From positions 1 to 42,986 of the forward strand of contig CAIYFY010000198.1 of NCBI GenBank assembly GCA_903925535.1: a stretch of DNA of 42,986 bases, given 5' to 3'. Within the stretch, counting starts at the first letter, position 1. Every line of letters begins with the position of its first letter. Made by a program: the position numbers and the translations under genes. Shown here in pieces: positions 7,988 to 16,245 of the stretch. The notes beneath the pieces are model-generated. The model was not told the DNA's origin. It was given only the letters and a program-made list of their open reading frames with translations, and did no database searches. The stretch comes from an uncultured Bacteroidota bacterium. Its GTDB lineage: Bacteria; Bacteroidota; Bacteroidia; Chitinophagales; Saprospiraceae.

Positions 7988-9580
7988 ATGCAAAGAAGAA
8001 AATTTATCAGAAATTCTGCGATAACCGGTATCGGCCTGTCCCTCGCCGGTCTGTCCTCCTGTATATATATAGGAAGAACGGGTCGCTTTGATGTCGAAGA
8101 GGTATCGGTAGATCAGCTTCAGCAGGCCATGAACGAAGGCAGGCTTACCTCGGTTGAGCTCGTGAAGGCATATCTTGCCCGGATTGGCGAGATTGACAAG
8201 TCCGGGCCATTGCTCAACTCGGTTATTGAACTCAATCCGGATGCTCTTTCGGTTGCGGCTGCCCTTGACGACGAACGAAAGTCGGGTAAGGTCAGAGGCG
8301 CTCTTCACGGAATACCTGTGATGCTGAAAGACAATATTGATACGGCCGACAAGATGCAGACTACGGCAGGCTCGCTGGCCATGGTAGGCAATATCGCCTC
8401 CCGGGATGCATTTGTCGTTGCCCGGCTCAGGGAAGCAGGAGCCGTGATTCTCGGTAAAACCAATCTCAGTGAATGGGCCAACTTCCGCTCTACCCGTTCC
8501 GCCAGTGGGTGGAGCAGCAGGGGCGGACAAACCAGAAATCCGTACGTAACTGATCGTTCGCCTTGCGGTTCCAGTTCCGGCTCGGCGGTGGCCGTGGCAG
8601 CCAGTCTGTGCGCTGTTGCCGTGGGTACCGAAACCGATGGCTCAATTGCATGTCCGGCATCGGTAAACGGCATTGTGGGTATCAAGCCAACTGTCGGACT
8701 GGTGAGCCGTACGGGTATCATACCAATCTCGAAAACACAGGATACCGCCGGCCCCTTCGGGCGAACAGTCAGGGATGCGGTATATTTATTGCAGGCACTC
8801 GCAGGCCCGGATGCTTCCGATGAATCAACTGCCGGTGCCCGGGAATATATACAGTCCGATTATACCCGTTTTCTCGACACCAGTGCACTTTCAGGTAAAA
8901 GAATTGGTATTGAGAAATCGTATCTGAAAAACCATGAGGCTGTTGACAAGCTACTGAGTGAGGCTCTTCAGATACTCAGAGACAAAGGCGCTGAAATAGT
9001 GGAAGTTGAATATCTGGCCGAACTGCAGAAAAACGGTGATGCCGAATTTGATGTGCTCAAGTATGAATTCAAGGACGGACTGAATAAATATCTGAGTACT
9101 TCAAATGCCAGCGTCAAAAGTCTTCAGGACGTCATTGAATTCAACAAATCGCATGAGCAGACGGCAATGCCTTATTTCAGACAGGAAATCCTGGAGGCCA
9201 GTCAGGAACTTGGTAATCTATCCGACCCTGCCTATCTGGTTGCGCTTGAAAAGTCACACCTGTACACACAGAAGGTACTCAATACGCTCATGACAGACAA
9301 CAAGCTCGACGCAGTCTGTGGTCCGGCAAATGGCATACCCTGGTGCATTGATCCCCTGAACGGCGATCAGTGGACGGGTTACGGTGCCTATTCACCGGCT
9401 GCAGTAGCTGGATATCCTTCCGTCACAGTACCCATGGGGCAGATTGACGGCTTGCCGGTCGGACTGGCTTTTTTTGCCGGTGCCTGGGAGGAGGGCAAGC
9501 TGATTGGCCTTGCGTACGCGTACGAGCAGGCGAGCGGGCGACGGCAAAAGCCGGCTTTCCGGGAACGGGCTGGCTACTGA
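7988..9580 (+). CDS. Amidase signature family enzyme, Tat-exported lipoprotein
   Basis: Known role: amidase-signature hydrolases cleave amide bonds with a Ser-cisSer-Lys triad. Seen: 530 codons from the chosen ATG. The start gives a twin-arginine signal (MQRRKFIRN) and a lipobox ending LSSC (Cys25), so the protein is probably Tat-exported and lipid-anchored. Lys114 lies in GIPVMLKDNIDTAD, the cis-Ser in CGSSSGSA (195-199) and the nucleophile Ser219 in GTETDGS. All triad elements are present and the length is usual. An in-frame start 144 bases upstream would overlap the fucosidase gene and bury the Tat signal, so it was rejected. The gene overlaps the convergent sulfatase by 7 bases at the 3' end. 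Substrate unknown; peptides, acyl-amides and amino-sugar amides are all possible. Confidence 0.9.
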   Translation: MQRRKFIRNSAITGIGLSLAGLSSCIYIGRTGRFDVEEVSVDQLQQAMNEGRLTSVELVKAYLARIGEIDKSGPLLNSVIELNPDALSVAAALDDERKSGKVRGALHGIPVMLKDNIDTADKMQTTAGSLAMVGNIASRDAFVVARLREAGAVILGKTNLSEWANFRSTRSASGWSSRGGQTRNPYVTDRSPCGSSSGSAVAVAASLCAVAVGTETDGSIACPASVNGIVGIKPTVGLVSRTGIIPISKTQDTAGPFGRTVRDAVYLLQALAGPDASDESTAGAREYIQSDYTRFLDTSALSGKRIGIEKSYLKNHEAVDKLLSEALQILRDKGAEIVEVEYLAELQKNGDAEFDVLKYEFKDGLNKYLSTSNASVKSLQDVIEFNKSHEQTAMPYFRQEILEASQELGNLSDPAYLVALEKSHLYTQKVLNTLMTDNKLDAVCGPANGIPWCIDPLNGDQWTGYGAYSPAAVAGYPSVTVPMGQIDGLPVGLAFFAGAWEEGKLIGLAYAYEQASGRRQKPAFRERAGY

Positions 9581-11064
9581 TTTCTGAAGCGGGGGCTGAT
9601 AAACTCCCATTCTCTGATATGGGCATTCCGGTGCTCCTTCTGCTGAATGTTGTTAAATTGTTCGGTCAGTTCGGGGTGCTCTTCGGCCACATTGATGCGT
9701 TCTGACGGATCCGACTCCAGGTTATAGATTTCCCAGGGAGCATCGGGATTTTTCCTGACGTTTGTTCTCACGCCCTTCCAGTTTTTCATTCTGACGGCAA
9801 CCTGGCCACCCTTCTCGGGGTATTCGAAGTACAGGTACTGGTGGGCCCGTTGTTTTTCATTTCTTCCGCGCAGTTCGGGAAGGAATGAAATGCCGTCTGT
9901 CTCGTCAATATCAGATCGGGTGATATCGGCCAGGGTTGCCATCAGGTCGTACTGGGTACTGATATGGGTGCTTCCGGAGCCTGCCCTGACTTTTCCCGGC
10001 CAACGCACCATGAACGGTATCCGGATACCACCTTCGTACAGATCCATCTTGTTGCCCCGGAGTATTCCCTGGCTGTTAAAGAAATAGGTGTCGGCCCCGC
10101 CAGTGAAGGTTGCCCCGTTATCGCTGGAGAACATGACAATCGTATGCCGGCTGAGATCCTCCTCTTCCAGTGTTCGCAGAATTATGCCTGCCTGATCGTC
10201 GAGACAGGTAACCATCCCGGCATAGGTAGACCGCGGATATCGGGTGGAAGCATAGCCCCGCTCCCCGTGGTACGGACTTTCCTCGAACTTTCCCCGGTAC
10301 AGGCTGACATATTCCGCTGGAGCCTGCAGCGACAGGTGCGGCAGCGTGTAAGGTAAATACAGAAAAAATGGCTTTTTTTTGTGTGTCCGGATGAATTCAA
10401 CAGCTTTCTCAGTTATTTTCTGTGGAGCGTAAGTGCGACCGGTGAAATATTCAAAGTCCTGATCTCTGGCTGTTTCCGGATTCAGCGGCTTGTGTACATA
10501 AATTTCGGCATTATCAAGGGTGTCCTGCAGGTCATTTTCCCACAGGTGGGCAGGGTAGTGGTTATGAGCCTGCTTCTGGTCGAGGTAGCCATAGTAATAG
10601 TCAAATCCGTGTTTCAGCGGACTGCCTGAGTTGTGTGGCATTCCGAGCCCCCACTTCCCGCAGAGGGCAGTGGTATAGCCCTTTTTTTTCAACATGGAGG
10701 GCAGCGTTAAAATGCCGGGAGGGAGTGGCATTTGTCCGCCTTCCAGACTGTCTGCGAATTCTCCCAGTTCATAATTCCCCCTGATGTAAGAGTGCCCGGC
10801 GTGCTGACCGGTCATGAGCATACATCGTGCAGGCGCGCACACCGGAGCGCCCGTGTAGTGATGGGTGAATACCATCCCTTCTGATGCCATCCGATCGAGA
10901 TGGGGTGTCATGATTTTCTCCTGTCCGTAGCAGCCAAGCTCTCCGTAACCGAGATCATCAGCATAGATATAAATAATATTTGGCCGGTTCGGACGAAATG
11001 GAATACAGCACTGAAAGATGCTTATACAGGTCAGAATCGCCGTTATTCCGTTGATTTTATTCAT
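9574..11064 (-). CDS. Sulfatase (arylsulfatase-like, S1 family)
   Basis: Known role: S1 sulfatases hydrolyse sulfate esters with a formylglycine made from a Cys in the C-x-P-x-R motif. Seen: 496 codons from the ATG at 11064. The start gives a hydrophobic export signal ending IFQCC, probably a lipoprotein. RPNIIYIYADDLGYG supplies the metal-binding Asp pair, and CAPARCMLMTG holds the modifiable Cys76 and Arg80. MFSSDNGATFTGG and the C-terminal WKGVRTN and YNLESDPSE patterns are typical of arylsulfatase-A-like enzymes. The first candidate start (11121) would put 19 residues before the signal sequence, so it was rejected. It lies tail-to-tail with the amidase. Activity would need a formylglycine-generating or anaerobic maturase enzyme encoded elsewhere. 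Together with GH29 it points to sulfated fucose-containing glycans (inference). Confidence 0.92.
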   Translation of the reverse strand: MNKINGITAILTCISIFQCCIPFRPNRPNIIYIYADDLGYGELGCYGQEKIMTPHLDRMASEGMVFTHHYTGAPVCAPARCMLMTGQHAGHSYIRGNYELGEFADSLEGGQMPLPPGILTLPSMLKKKGYTTALCGKWGLGMPHNSGSPLKHGFDYYYGYLDQKQAHNHYPAHLWENDLQDTLDNAEIYVHKPLNPETARDQDFEYFTGRTYAPQKITEKAVEFIRTHKKKPFFLYLPYTLPHLSLQAPAEYVSLYRGKFEESPYHGERGYASTRYPRSTYAGMVTCLDDQAGIILRTLEEEDLSRHTIVMFSSDNGATFTGGADTYFFNSQGILRGNKMDLYEGGIRIPFMVRWPGKVRAGSGSTHISTQYDLMATLADITRSDIDETDGISFLPELRGRNEKQRAHQYLYFEYPEKGGQVAVRMKNWKGVRTNVRKNPDAPWEIYNLESDPSERINVAEEHPELTEQFNNIQQKEHRNAHIREWEFISPRFRNQ

Positions 11065-11110
11065 AAATGGCTGTTTTTTGCTGGTGAAAATAATCTGTTG
11101 AAACGAATAG

Positions 11111-11128
11111 TGACAGGTCAAACTGTCA
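11111..11128. promoter_or_regulatory. Operator-like palindrome upstream of the sulfatase and DUF4175 genes
   Basis: Perfect 6-6-6 dyad, TGACAG-GTCAAA-CTGTCA, in the 188-base intergenic region between the divergent sulfatase and DUF4175 genes and 47 bases upstream of the sulfatase start. It also contains part of a tandem GTCAAACT repeat (11117-11132). The size and symmetry suit a dimeric regulator, but no regulator gene is nearby. The rest of this region is AT-rich, with no confident promoter match. Confidence 0.35.
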
Positions 11129-11252
11129 AACTCAGGTTAAATGGAAATTTTATCCAACCAATCAGCGTAAAAACCGTTTATTTTGCGCAGATTAGGTGAA
11201 GAATATCCGGCTGATACCGGTTCAATGGTCTGTTTAAAGTAGCACTGCTGAC

Positions 11253-14200
11253 ATGCAAAAAGACAATTATTCCCTGCTAATTGAAAAGCTCGACGCTTTC
11301 ATCCGCAAGTATTACATCAATCAGTTGGTTCGCGGCTCACTCTATACGGTGGGTCTGATACTCGGTTTATTCATACTGCTGAATGTTGCGGAGTATTATC
11401 TCTATTTTGGTACTACCACCCGTACAGTATTGTTCTGGGGATTTGTGGGTACGAGTATGCTGGCTACCTGGAAGTGGGTTGCACTGCCACTGATGCACTA
11501 TTTCAATCTCGGACAGGTAATCAATCACGAACAGGCCGCCGTCATAATTGGTGAGCATTTTACCAATGTGAAAGACAAACTGCTGAATATTCTTCAGCTC
11601 AGGCAGCAAAGCAGCAATGCTATTTATGCCGAGCTCATCAACGCGAGTATCAACCAGAAGACGGAAGAAATCAGGCTTGTACCGTTCCAGTCGGCTATTG
11701 ATCTGAATAAAAACCGGAAATATCTCCGGTATGCTCTTCCGCCGCTGCTGTTGCTGCTCTTCCTGATGCTGGGCGCGCCCAATATCATCAGGGAAGGAGC
11801 CACACGTCTGTGGAACAGTAGAACAGCGTATGAAAAACCCGCCCCCTTCCGTTTTATCGTCCAGACCGACAGTCTGCAGGCTGTGCAGTTTTCGGACTAC
11901 GATCTCAGAATCAAAGTGGAGGGAAATGCACTTCCGAACGAGGTATTCATCAACCTGGGCAATGTGCAGTATCGTCTGACCAAGGACGCTGCCGACCAGT
12001 TTTCCTACAAGTTTGTCAATATTCAGAAAGATACCCGCTTCAATTTGTTCGCTGGTGGCGTCGAAAGTCGTGAGTATCAGCTCAATGTACTTCGCAAGCC
12101 CAACATACTGTCTTTTGCCACAAAACTCAATTACCCGGCATACATCGGAAGACAGTCGGAGGAATTGTCCAACATCGGCGATCTGGTGGTGCCTGCCGGA
12201 ACCAGTATCGCCTGGTCATTCAATGCGCAAAGTACCGACAATCTGGCCATTCGATTCGGCAATGAGGCGCCTGCAGACGCGAAAAGAGCTGATGACGAGC
12301 TGTTTCAGTACAGCAAACGCGCTCTGAAGGATGAACTGTACAAGGTTTTTCTAAGCAACAGTTTTCTCAAGGGTGCAGATTCGGTAGCATACACCATTAC
12401 TGTTATCCCCGATCTCCACCCGCAGATTACTGTGGAGGAGTTCAAGGACAGTGCCAATATGAAGTTGTCCTTTTTTGCCGGAGAAGTTTCTGACGACTAC
12501 GGACTGCAGCAGCTGACCTTCAACTATCAGATCAGAAAGGCAAAAGGTGGCCAGCTCCCGATGAATACGGTCAAGCTGGACAAGCCCGCCGGGAAACAGG
12601 CACAGTACAACTACAGCTGGGATATCCGCGATATTCAGCTGGAGCCCGGAGATGAAGTGCAGTACTACTTCGAGGTACTGGACAACGATGCAGTGAATGG
12701 TTCAAAAAGTGCGCGTACCGGTCTCATGCAGTACAAGGTGCCCACGCTGGATCAAATGCAGCAGCAGCAGGCAGAGAACAGCGAGGAAATCAGGAAAGAC
12801 CTGGACAAGGCTCTCAAAGAGAGTATGAAAATTCAGGAAGAACTCAGAAAACTCCGCGAAAAAGTGCTCCAGAAGAAGGAACTTGACTGGCAGACGCGCA
12901 AGGAAATGGAGCGCCTGATGGAGCGGCAGAAGGCGCTGCAACAGCAAATGGAAGAGGCAAAACAGAATTTTGAGCAGAATAAACAGCAGCAGCAGGAGTT
13001 CAATCAGCAGACCGAGCAGATGCAGCAGAAGCAGGAACAGTTCGAGCAGATGTTCAATGAAACGATGTCGGAGGAGATGCAGAAGCTCATGGAGGATATC
13101 GAAAAACTGCTGCAGGAGCAGAACAAGGATCAGGCCCTCGAGAAAATGGATGATATGAAATCCAACAACGAGGAACTCTCCAAAGAACTGGAACGCCTGC
13201 AGGAGCTCTATAAACAACTGGAAGTGGAGCAAATGCTCGATCAGCAAATCGAAAAGCTGGATGAACTGGCAAAAGAGCAGGAGGAACTCGCTGAAAAAAC
13301 AGAAAACGAGGAAAAGTCGCAGGATGAACTCGCCAAAGATCAGCAGAGCCTGAATGAAAAAATGGAAGAGCTCACCAAAAAAATGGACGAGCTGCTCAAA
13401 AAGAATGAAGATCTGAAGCGCCCGGAGAAGATTGATGACAACAAGCAGGAGATGAATGATGCGAAGCAGGATATGAAGGACGCCAAACAGGATCTCGGAG
13501 AGAAGAAGAATAACAAGAGCGCCAGCAAGAAGCAAAAGTCGGCCGCCAACAAGATGAAGAACATGGCGAACAAGATGAAGCAGGACAAGGAGTCGGGCGC
13601 CGCAGCTGAAATGGAGGAAGACCTGAAAGCAATCAGACAGTTGCTCGAGAATCTGGTCGGACTGTCCTTTGCACAGGAAGAAAACATGAAGGAAATAGGA
13701 TCTGCAACCATCAATACACCTTATTATGTGTCTCTGATGCAGCAGCAGTATAAAATCAAGGACGACTTCCGCATCGTGGAAGACAGCCTCCAGGCACTGG
13801 CCAGTCGCCAGTTTCAGATTTCCGGAATTATTACGGAGAAGGTAACAGAAATCAAGGGGTTTTTCAAGGATGGACTGGAGGAACTGGAGGAGCGGCGTAC
13901 CAATACCGCGAATGTACAACAGCAGGGTGCCATGAAGAGCATGAATGATCTTGCACTGCTGCTGTCTGATGCGATGCAGAACATGCAGGAGCAGATGGCG
14001 TCCGGTATGCCCGGAAACCAGAGCTGTCAGAAACCCGGGAAAGGTCAGGGTCAGGGTAAAGGCAAGAACAAGGGCGACGGAGAGCCCAAGGACAAGCTGA
14101 GCAAGGGCCAGGAGGATTTGAATAAAATAATGAAGGACCTCAAGGAGCGGCTCGAAAAACAGGGAAAAAGTGGCGGTGGTGGCGGACAGCAGCCTTCCAA

Positions 14201-14615
14201 CAGCAAGGACTTTGCACAGTTGGCTGCCAAGCAGGCTGCTCTCCGGAATGCACTTCGCCAAAAGCAGAAAGAACTGCAGGAACAGGGCAAGGGCGACAAG
14301 GCCCTGGATGATATCATGGGCGAGATGGACAAAATCGAGAAGGAGCTTGTCAACAAACGCCTCACAGAAGAAATGATGCGCCGTCAGGAGCAGATACTCA
14401 CCCGCCTGCTTGATCACGAGAAGGCAGAGCGCGAGCGCGAACAGGATGAACAGCGTCAGGCGGAGGCAGCCCGACAGGTACAGCCCAAAATGCCGCCTGC
14501 CCTGGAGGAGTATCTCAAAAAGCGCCGCGCTGAAATAGAACAGTTCCGCACGGTATCTCCCGCATTGAAACCCTATTACAAACAGCTTGTCGAGGAGTAC
14601 CTTAAGGGCGAATAA
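11253..14615 (+). CDS. DUF4175 family large membrane coiled-coil protein
   Basis: Seen: 1120 codons. Three hydrophobic helices lie near the N-terminus (about 25-45, 57-75 and 160-178). A beta-rich region follows at about 190-500, with repeated motifs such as DLHPQITVEEF and GDEVQYYFEVLDND. A very long Gln/Glu/Lys-rich coiled-coil then runs from about 505 to 930. Low-complexity Gly/Lys/Gln stretches sit near 925-990, and a second helical region lies at the C-terminus. This matches Bacteroidota DUF4175 proteins in order and size. Known: the family is widespread in the phylum and its function is unknown. The next gene starts 14 bases after the stop and may be co-transcribed. The extreme codon bias of the coiled-coil leaves a long open frame on the opposite strand, which is not a gene. 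Confidence 0.85.
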   Translation: MQKDNYSLLIEKLDAFIRKYYINQLVRGSLYTVGLILGLFILLNVAEYYLYFGTTTRTVLFWGFVGTSMLATWKWVALPLMHYFNLGQVINHEQAAVIIGEHFTNVKDKLLNILQLRQQSSNAIYAELINASINQKTEEIRLVPFQSAIDLNKNRKYLRYALPPLLLLLFLMLGAPNIIREGATRLWNSRTAYEKPAPFRFIVQTDSLQAVQFSDYDLRIKVEGNALPNEVFINLGNVQYRLTKDAADQFSYKFVNIQKDTRFNLFAGGVESREYQLNVLRKPNILSFATKLNYPAYIGRQSEELSNIGDLVVPAGTSIAWSFNAQSTDNLAIRFGNEAPADAKRADDELFQYSKRALKDELYKVFLSNSFLKGADSVAYTITVIPDLHPQITVEEFKDSANMKLSFFAGEVSDDYGLQQLTFNYQIRKAKGGQLPMNTVKLDKPAGKQAQYNYSWDIRDIQLEPGDEVQYYFEVLDNDAVNGSKSARTGLMQYKVPTLDQMQQQQAENSEEIRKDLDKALKESMKIQEELRKLREKVLQKKELDWQTRKEMERLMERQKALQQQMEEAKQNFEQNKQQQQEFNQQTEQMQQKQEQFEQMFNETMSEEMQKLMEDIEKLLQEQNKDQALEKMDDMKSNNEELSKELERLQELYKQLEVEQMLDQQIEKLDELAKEQEELAEKTENEEKSQDELAKDQQSLNEKMEELTKKMDELLKKNEDLKRPEKIDDNKQEMNDAKQDMKDAKQDLGEKKNNKSASKKQKSAANKMKNMANKMKQDKESGAAAEMEEDLKAIRQLLENLVGLSFAQEENMKEIGSATINTPYYVSLMQQQYKIKDDFRIVEDSLQALASRQFQISGIITEKVTEIKGFFKDGLEELEERRTNTANVQQQGAMKSMNDLALLLSDAMQNMQEQMASGMPGNQSCQKPGKGQGQGKGKNKGDGEPKDKLSKGQEDLNKIMKDLKERLEKQGKSGGGGGQQPSNSKDFAQLAAKQAALRNALRQKQKELQEQGKGDKALDDIMGEMDKIEKELVNKRLTEEMMRRQEQILTRLLDHEKAEREREQDEQRQAEAARQVQPKMPPALEEYLKKRRAEIEQFRTVSPALKPYYKQLVEEYLKGE

Positions 14616-14629
14616 GCATATTTGCAGTG

Positions 14630-15775
14630 ATGTCAAACAGAAAAATTATGGTCTCCGGCTGCTTTGATCTGCTCCACAGCGGTCATGTGGCATTTCTTCA
14701 GGAGGCTTCCCGACTGGGCAATCTGTATGTATGCATTGGATCCGATGATACCGTAAGTGGCCTGAAGGGCCGCCGCCCCGTCAACTCGCAGCAGGAGCGA
14801 AAATTCATGCTCGAAGCGCTGAAATGCGTACATGAAGTACGGGTAAGCCGGGGTTCGGGCATCATGGATTTTCTTCCTGAACTGGAAGATATCAGGCCGG
14901 ACGTGTTTTTTGTCAATGAAGATGGCCACACACCTGCCAAAGAGGCACTGTGTTCAGAAAAAGGCATAGAATACACGGTTTCGCGCCGTATTCCTGCCGG
15001 CGAGTTGCCTGTAAGGAGTACAACGGCACTCCGGGAAGTATGTACCATTCCGTATCGAATTGATCTTGCCGGCGGATGGCTCGACCAGCCCTGGGTGTCT
15101 GCCTGTTACCCCGGGCCGGTTCTCACAGTCAGTATTGAACCTACTCAGGCTTTCAATTTCAGGAGCGGAATGGCTACCAGTACCCGGAACAAAGCCATAG
15201 AACTGTGGAAAACAACCTTGCCACCCGGCGATCCGGAGCAAATTGCCCGCCTGCTGTTTGCCTACGACAATCCGCCCGGCACCAAAGAGATTGCGGGTTC
15301 GCAGGACTCCATTGGTATTGTTATGCCAGGACTGAACAAGTCGAACTACACGGGCAGTTACTGGCCCTCTTCCATAGACAGCGTGCACGATGAAGATGTG
15401 CTGGCATGGCTGGAGGACAGGCTGTATCTGGTTACGCTGGGGCCCAGAACCAGTGATTATGACGTGCTTTCCGACACAAAAATAGATGCAGCGGGTGCAC
15501 GTGCGCTTGCAGAAGCTGCGGATGGGTGCTGGAAGGCAGTCATGGCAAGGGATGCTGTATCATTCGGACATCACTTCCGGCTTTCATTTGAAGCCCAGAT
15601 TGCCATGTTCCCCAATATGGTTGACGACGGTATTATGAATATGATAGAGCAGTATCGCGGGACTGCCCTGGGCTGGAAGCTGAGCGGAGCCGGCGGGGGA
15701 GGCTACCTGATACTGGTCTCCGAGACGCCGATTGAACCTGCTGTACGCGTGAAGATAAGACGTAAAGAAGGCTGA
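14630..15775 (+). CDS. Cytidylyltransferase-like / GHMP-kinase-like fusion protein
   Basis: Seen: 381 codons. Residues 1-135 form a nucleotidyltransferase domain with GCFDLLHSGH (HxGH at 16-19) and the late VRSTTALR motif. Residues 138-381 resemble a GHMP sugar kinase: PYRIDLAGGWLDQP at the start, a GSQDSIGIVMPGLN segment like the GxQDxxxxxxGGxN motif of heptose and fucose kinases, and LSGAGGGG near the end. The glycine-rich ATP-binding loop (PxxxGLGSSx), expected between about 165 and 220, is not visible. Known: separate domains of these kinds activate sugars as NDP-sugars (HldE, fucokinase/GDP-fucose enzymes). Inferred: a sugar-nucleotide enzyme in which the second domain may only bind sugar. 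A GTG directly before the ATG is an alternative start. The neighbour 4 bases downstream is an HsdR-N-like gene. Confidence 0.75.
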   Translation: MSNRKIMVSGCFDLLHSGHVAFLQEASRLGNLYVCIGSDDTVSGLKGRRPVNSQQERKFMLEALKCVHEVRVSRGSGIMDFLPELEDIRPDVFFVNEDGHTPAKEALCSEKGIEYTVSRRIPAGELPVRSTTALREVCTIPYRIDLAGGWLDQPWVSACYPGPVLTVSIEPTQAFNFRSGMATSTRNKAIELWKTTLPPGDPEQIARLLFAYDNPPGTKEIAGSQDSIGIVMPGLNKSNYTGSYWPSSIDSVHDEDVLAWLEDRLYLVTLGPRTSDYDVLSDTKIDAAGARALAEAADGCWKAVMARDAVSFGHHFRLSFEAQIAMFPNMVDDGIMNMIEQYRGTALGWKLSGAGGGGYLILVSETPIEPAVRVKIRRKEG

Positions 15776-15779
15776 TATC

Positions 15780-16241
15780 ATGCTGCTTCGTCTTGATCTG
15801 CTCAGGTATCAGTCAAAACTCGGTGTGTCCGGAGCCGGTGGCAACCGCCAGGTGTTCGATCCCGTCAGAAAAAAGTACGTTGCCCTGACACCGGAAGAGC
15901 ATTTGAGGCAGTTATTTCTGCTTTACCTTGTAGAAGAAAAAAAATACCCTCCCGGCAGAATCAGGTCGGAGATAGGCATAGAGGTGAACGGGATGAGAAA
16001 GCGGTGCGATATCGTTGTATTCGATGCGCAAATCAATCCCTGGCTGCTGGTGGAGTGCAAATCGCCGGCTGTGGAACTTACACAGGCGGTCTTTGAACAG
16101 GCAGCAGCATATAACCTGCGGTTGAGAGCGCCGTTTATGGCTATTACCAACGGCCTGGCTACATACTGCTGCGCGCTTGATTTCGAGCGGTCAGGATTTA
16201 CCTATCTCGACGGATTGCCTGATATTCCTCCTGCCTCTTGA
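15780..16241 (+). CDS. HsdR N-terminal-domain-like small protein (restriction endonuclease fold)
   Basis: Seen: 153 codons. The core holds a D-(x)n-E-x-K type nuclease pattern: RCDIVVFDAQINPWLLVECKSP, in which the Asp and the E-x-K are the usual metal-binding residues. An upstream EIGIEVNGMRKR segment completes the usual fold of type I restriction enzyme R N-terminal domains (HSDR_N_2 type). It has no helicase part, and no HsdM or HsdS gene is nearby. Known: stand-alone proteins of this type are common in Bacteroidota and uncharacterised. It starts 4 bases after the sugar-nucleotide enzyme and ends 4 bases from the convergent fabG. It could act in DNA repair or processing rather than restriction, but this is not shown by the sequence. 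Confidence 0.78.
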   Translation: MLLRLDLLRYQSKLGVSGAGGNRQVFDPVRKKYVALTPEEHLRQLFLLYLVEEKKYPPGRIRSEIGIEVNGMRKRCDIVVFDAQINPWLLVECKSPAVELTQAVFEQAAAYNLRLRAPFMAITNGLATYCCALDFERSGFTYLDGLPDIPPAS

Positions 16242-16245
16242 GTAT

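Noticed and set aside
8060..8072. TATATATATA tract as a phase-variable repeat
   Set aside because: It is short, lies in the well-aligned coding start of the amidase after the lipobox, and nothing suggests slippage.
12702..14636. 644-codon open frame on the minus strand, Leu/Phe-rich
   Set aside because: It is the antisense of the DUF4175 coiled-coil. CAG, GAG and AAG codons read backwards give CTG, CTC and CTT, which removes stops. It has no plausible start region or domain.
15780..16241. Part of a type I restriction-modification system
   Set aside because: Only the HsdR N-terminal-like domain is present, with no helicase, HsdM or HsdS in the window.
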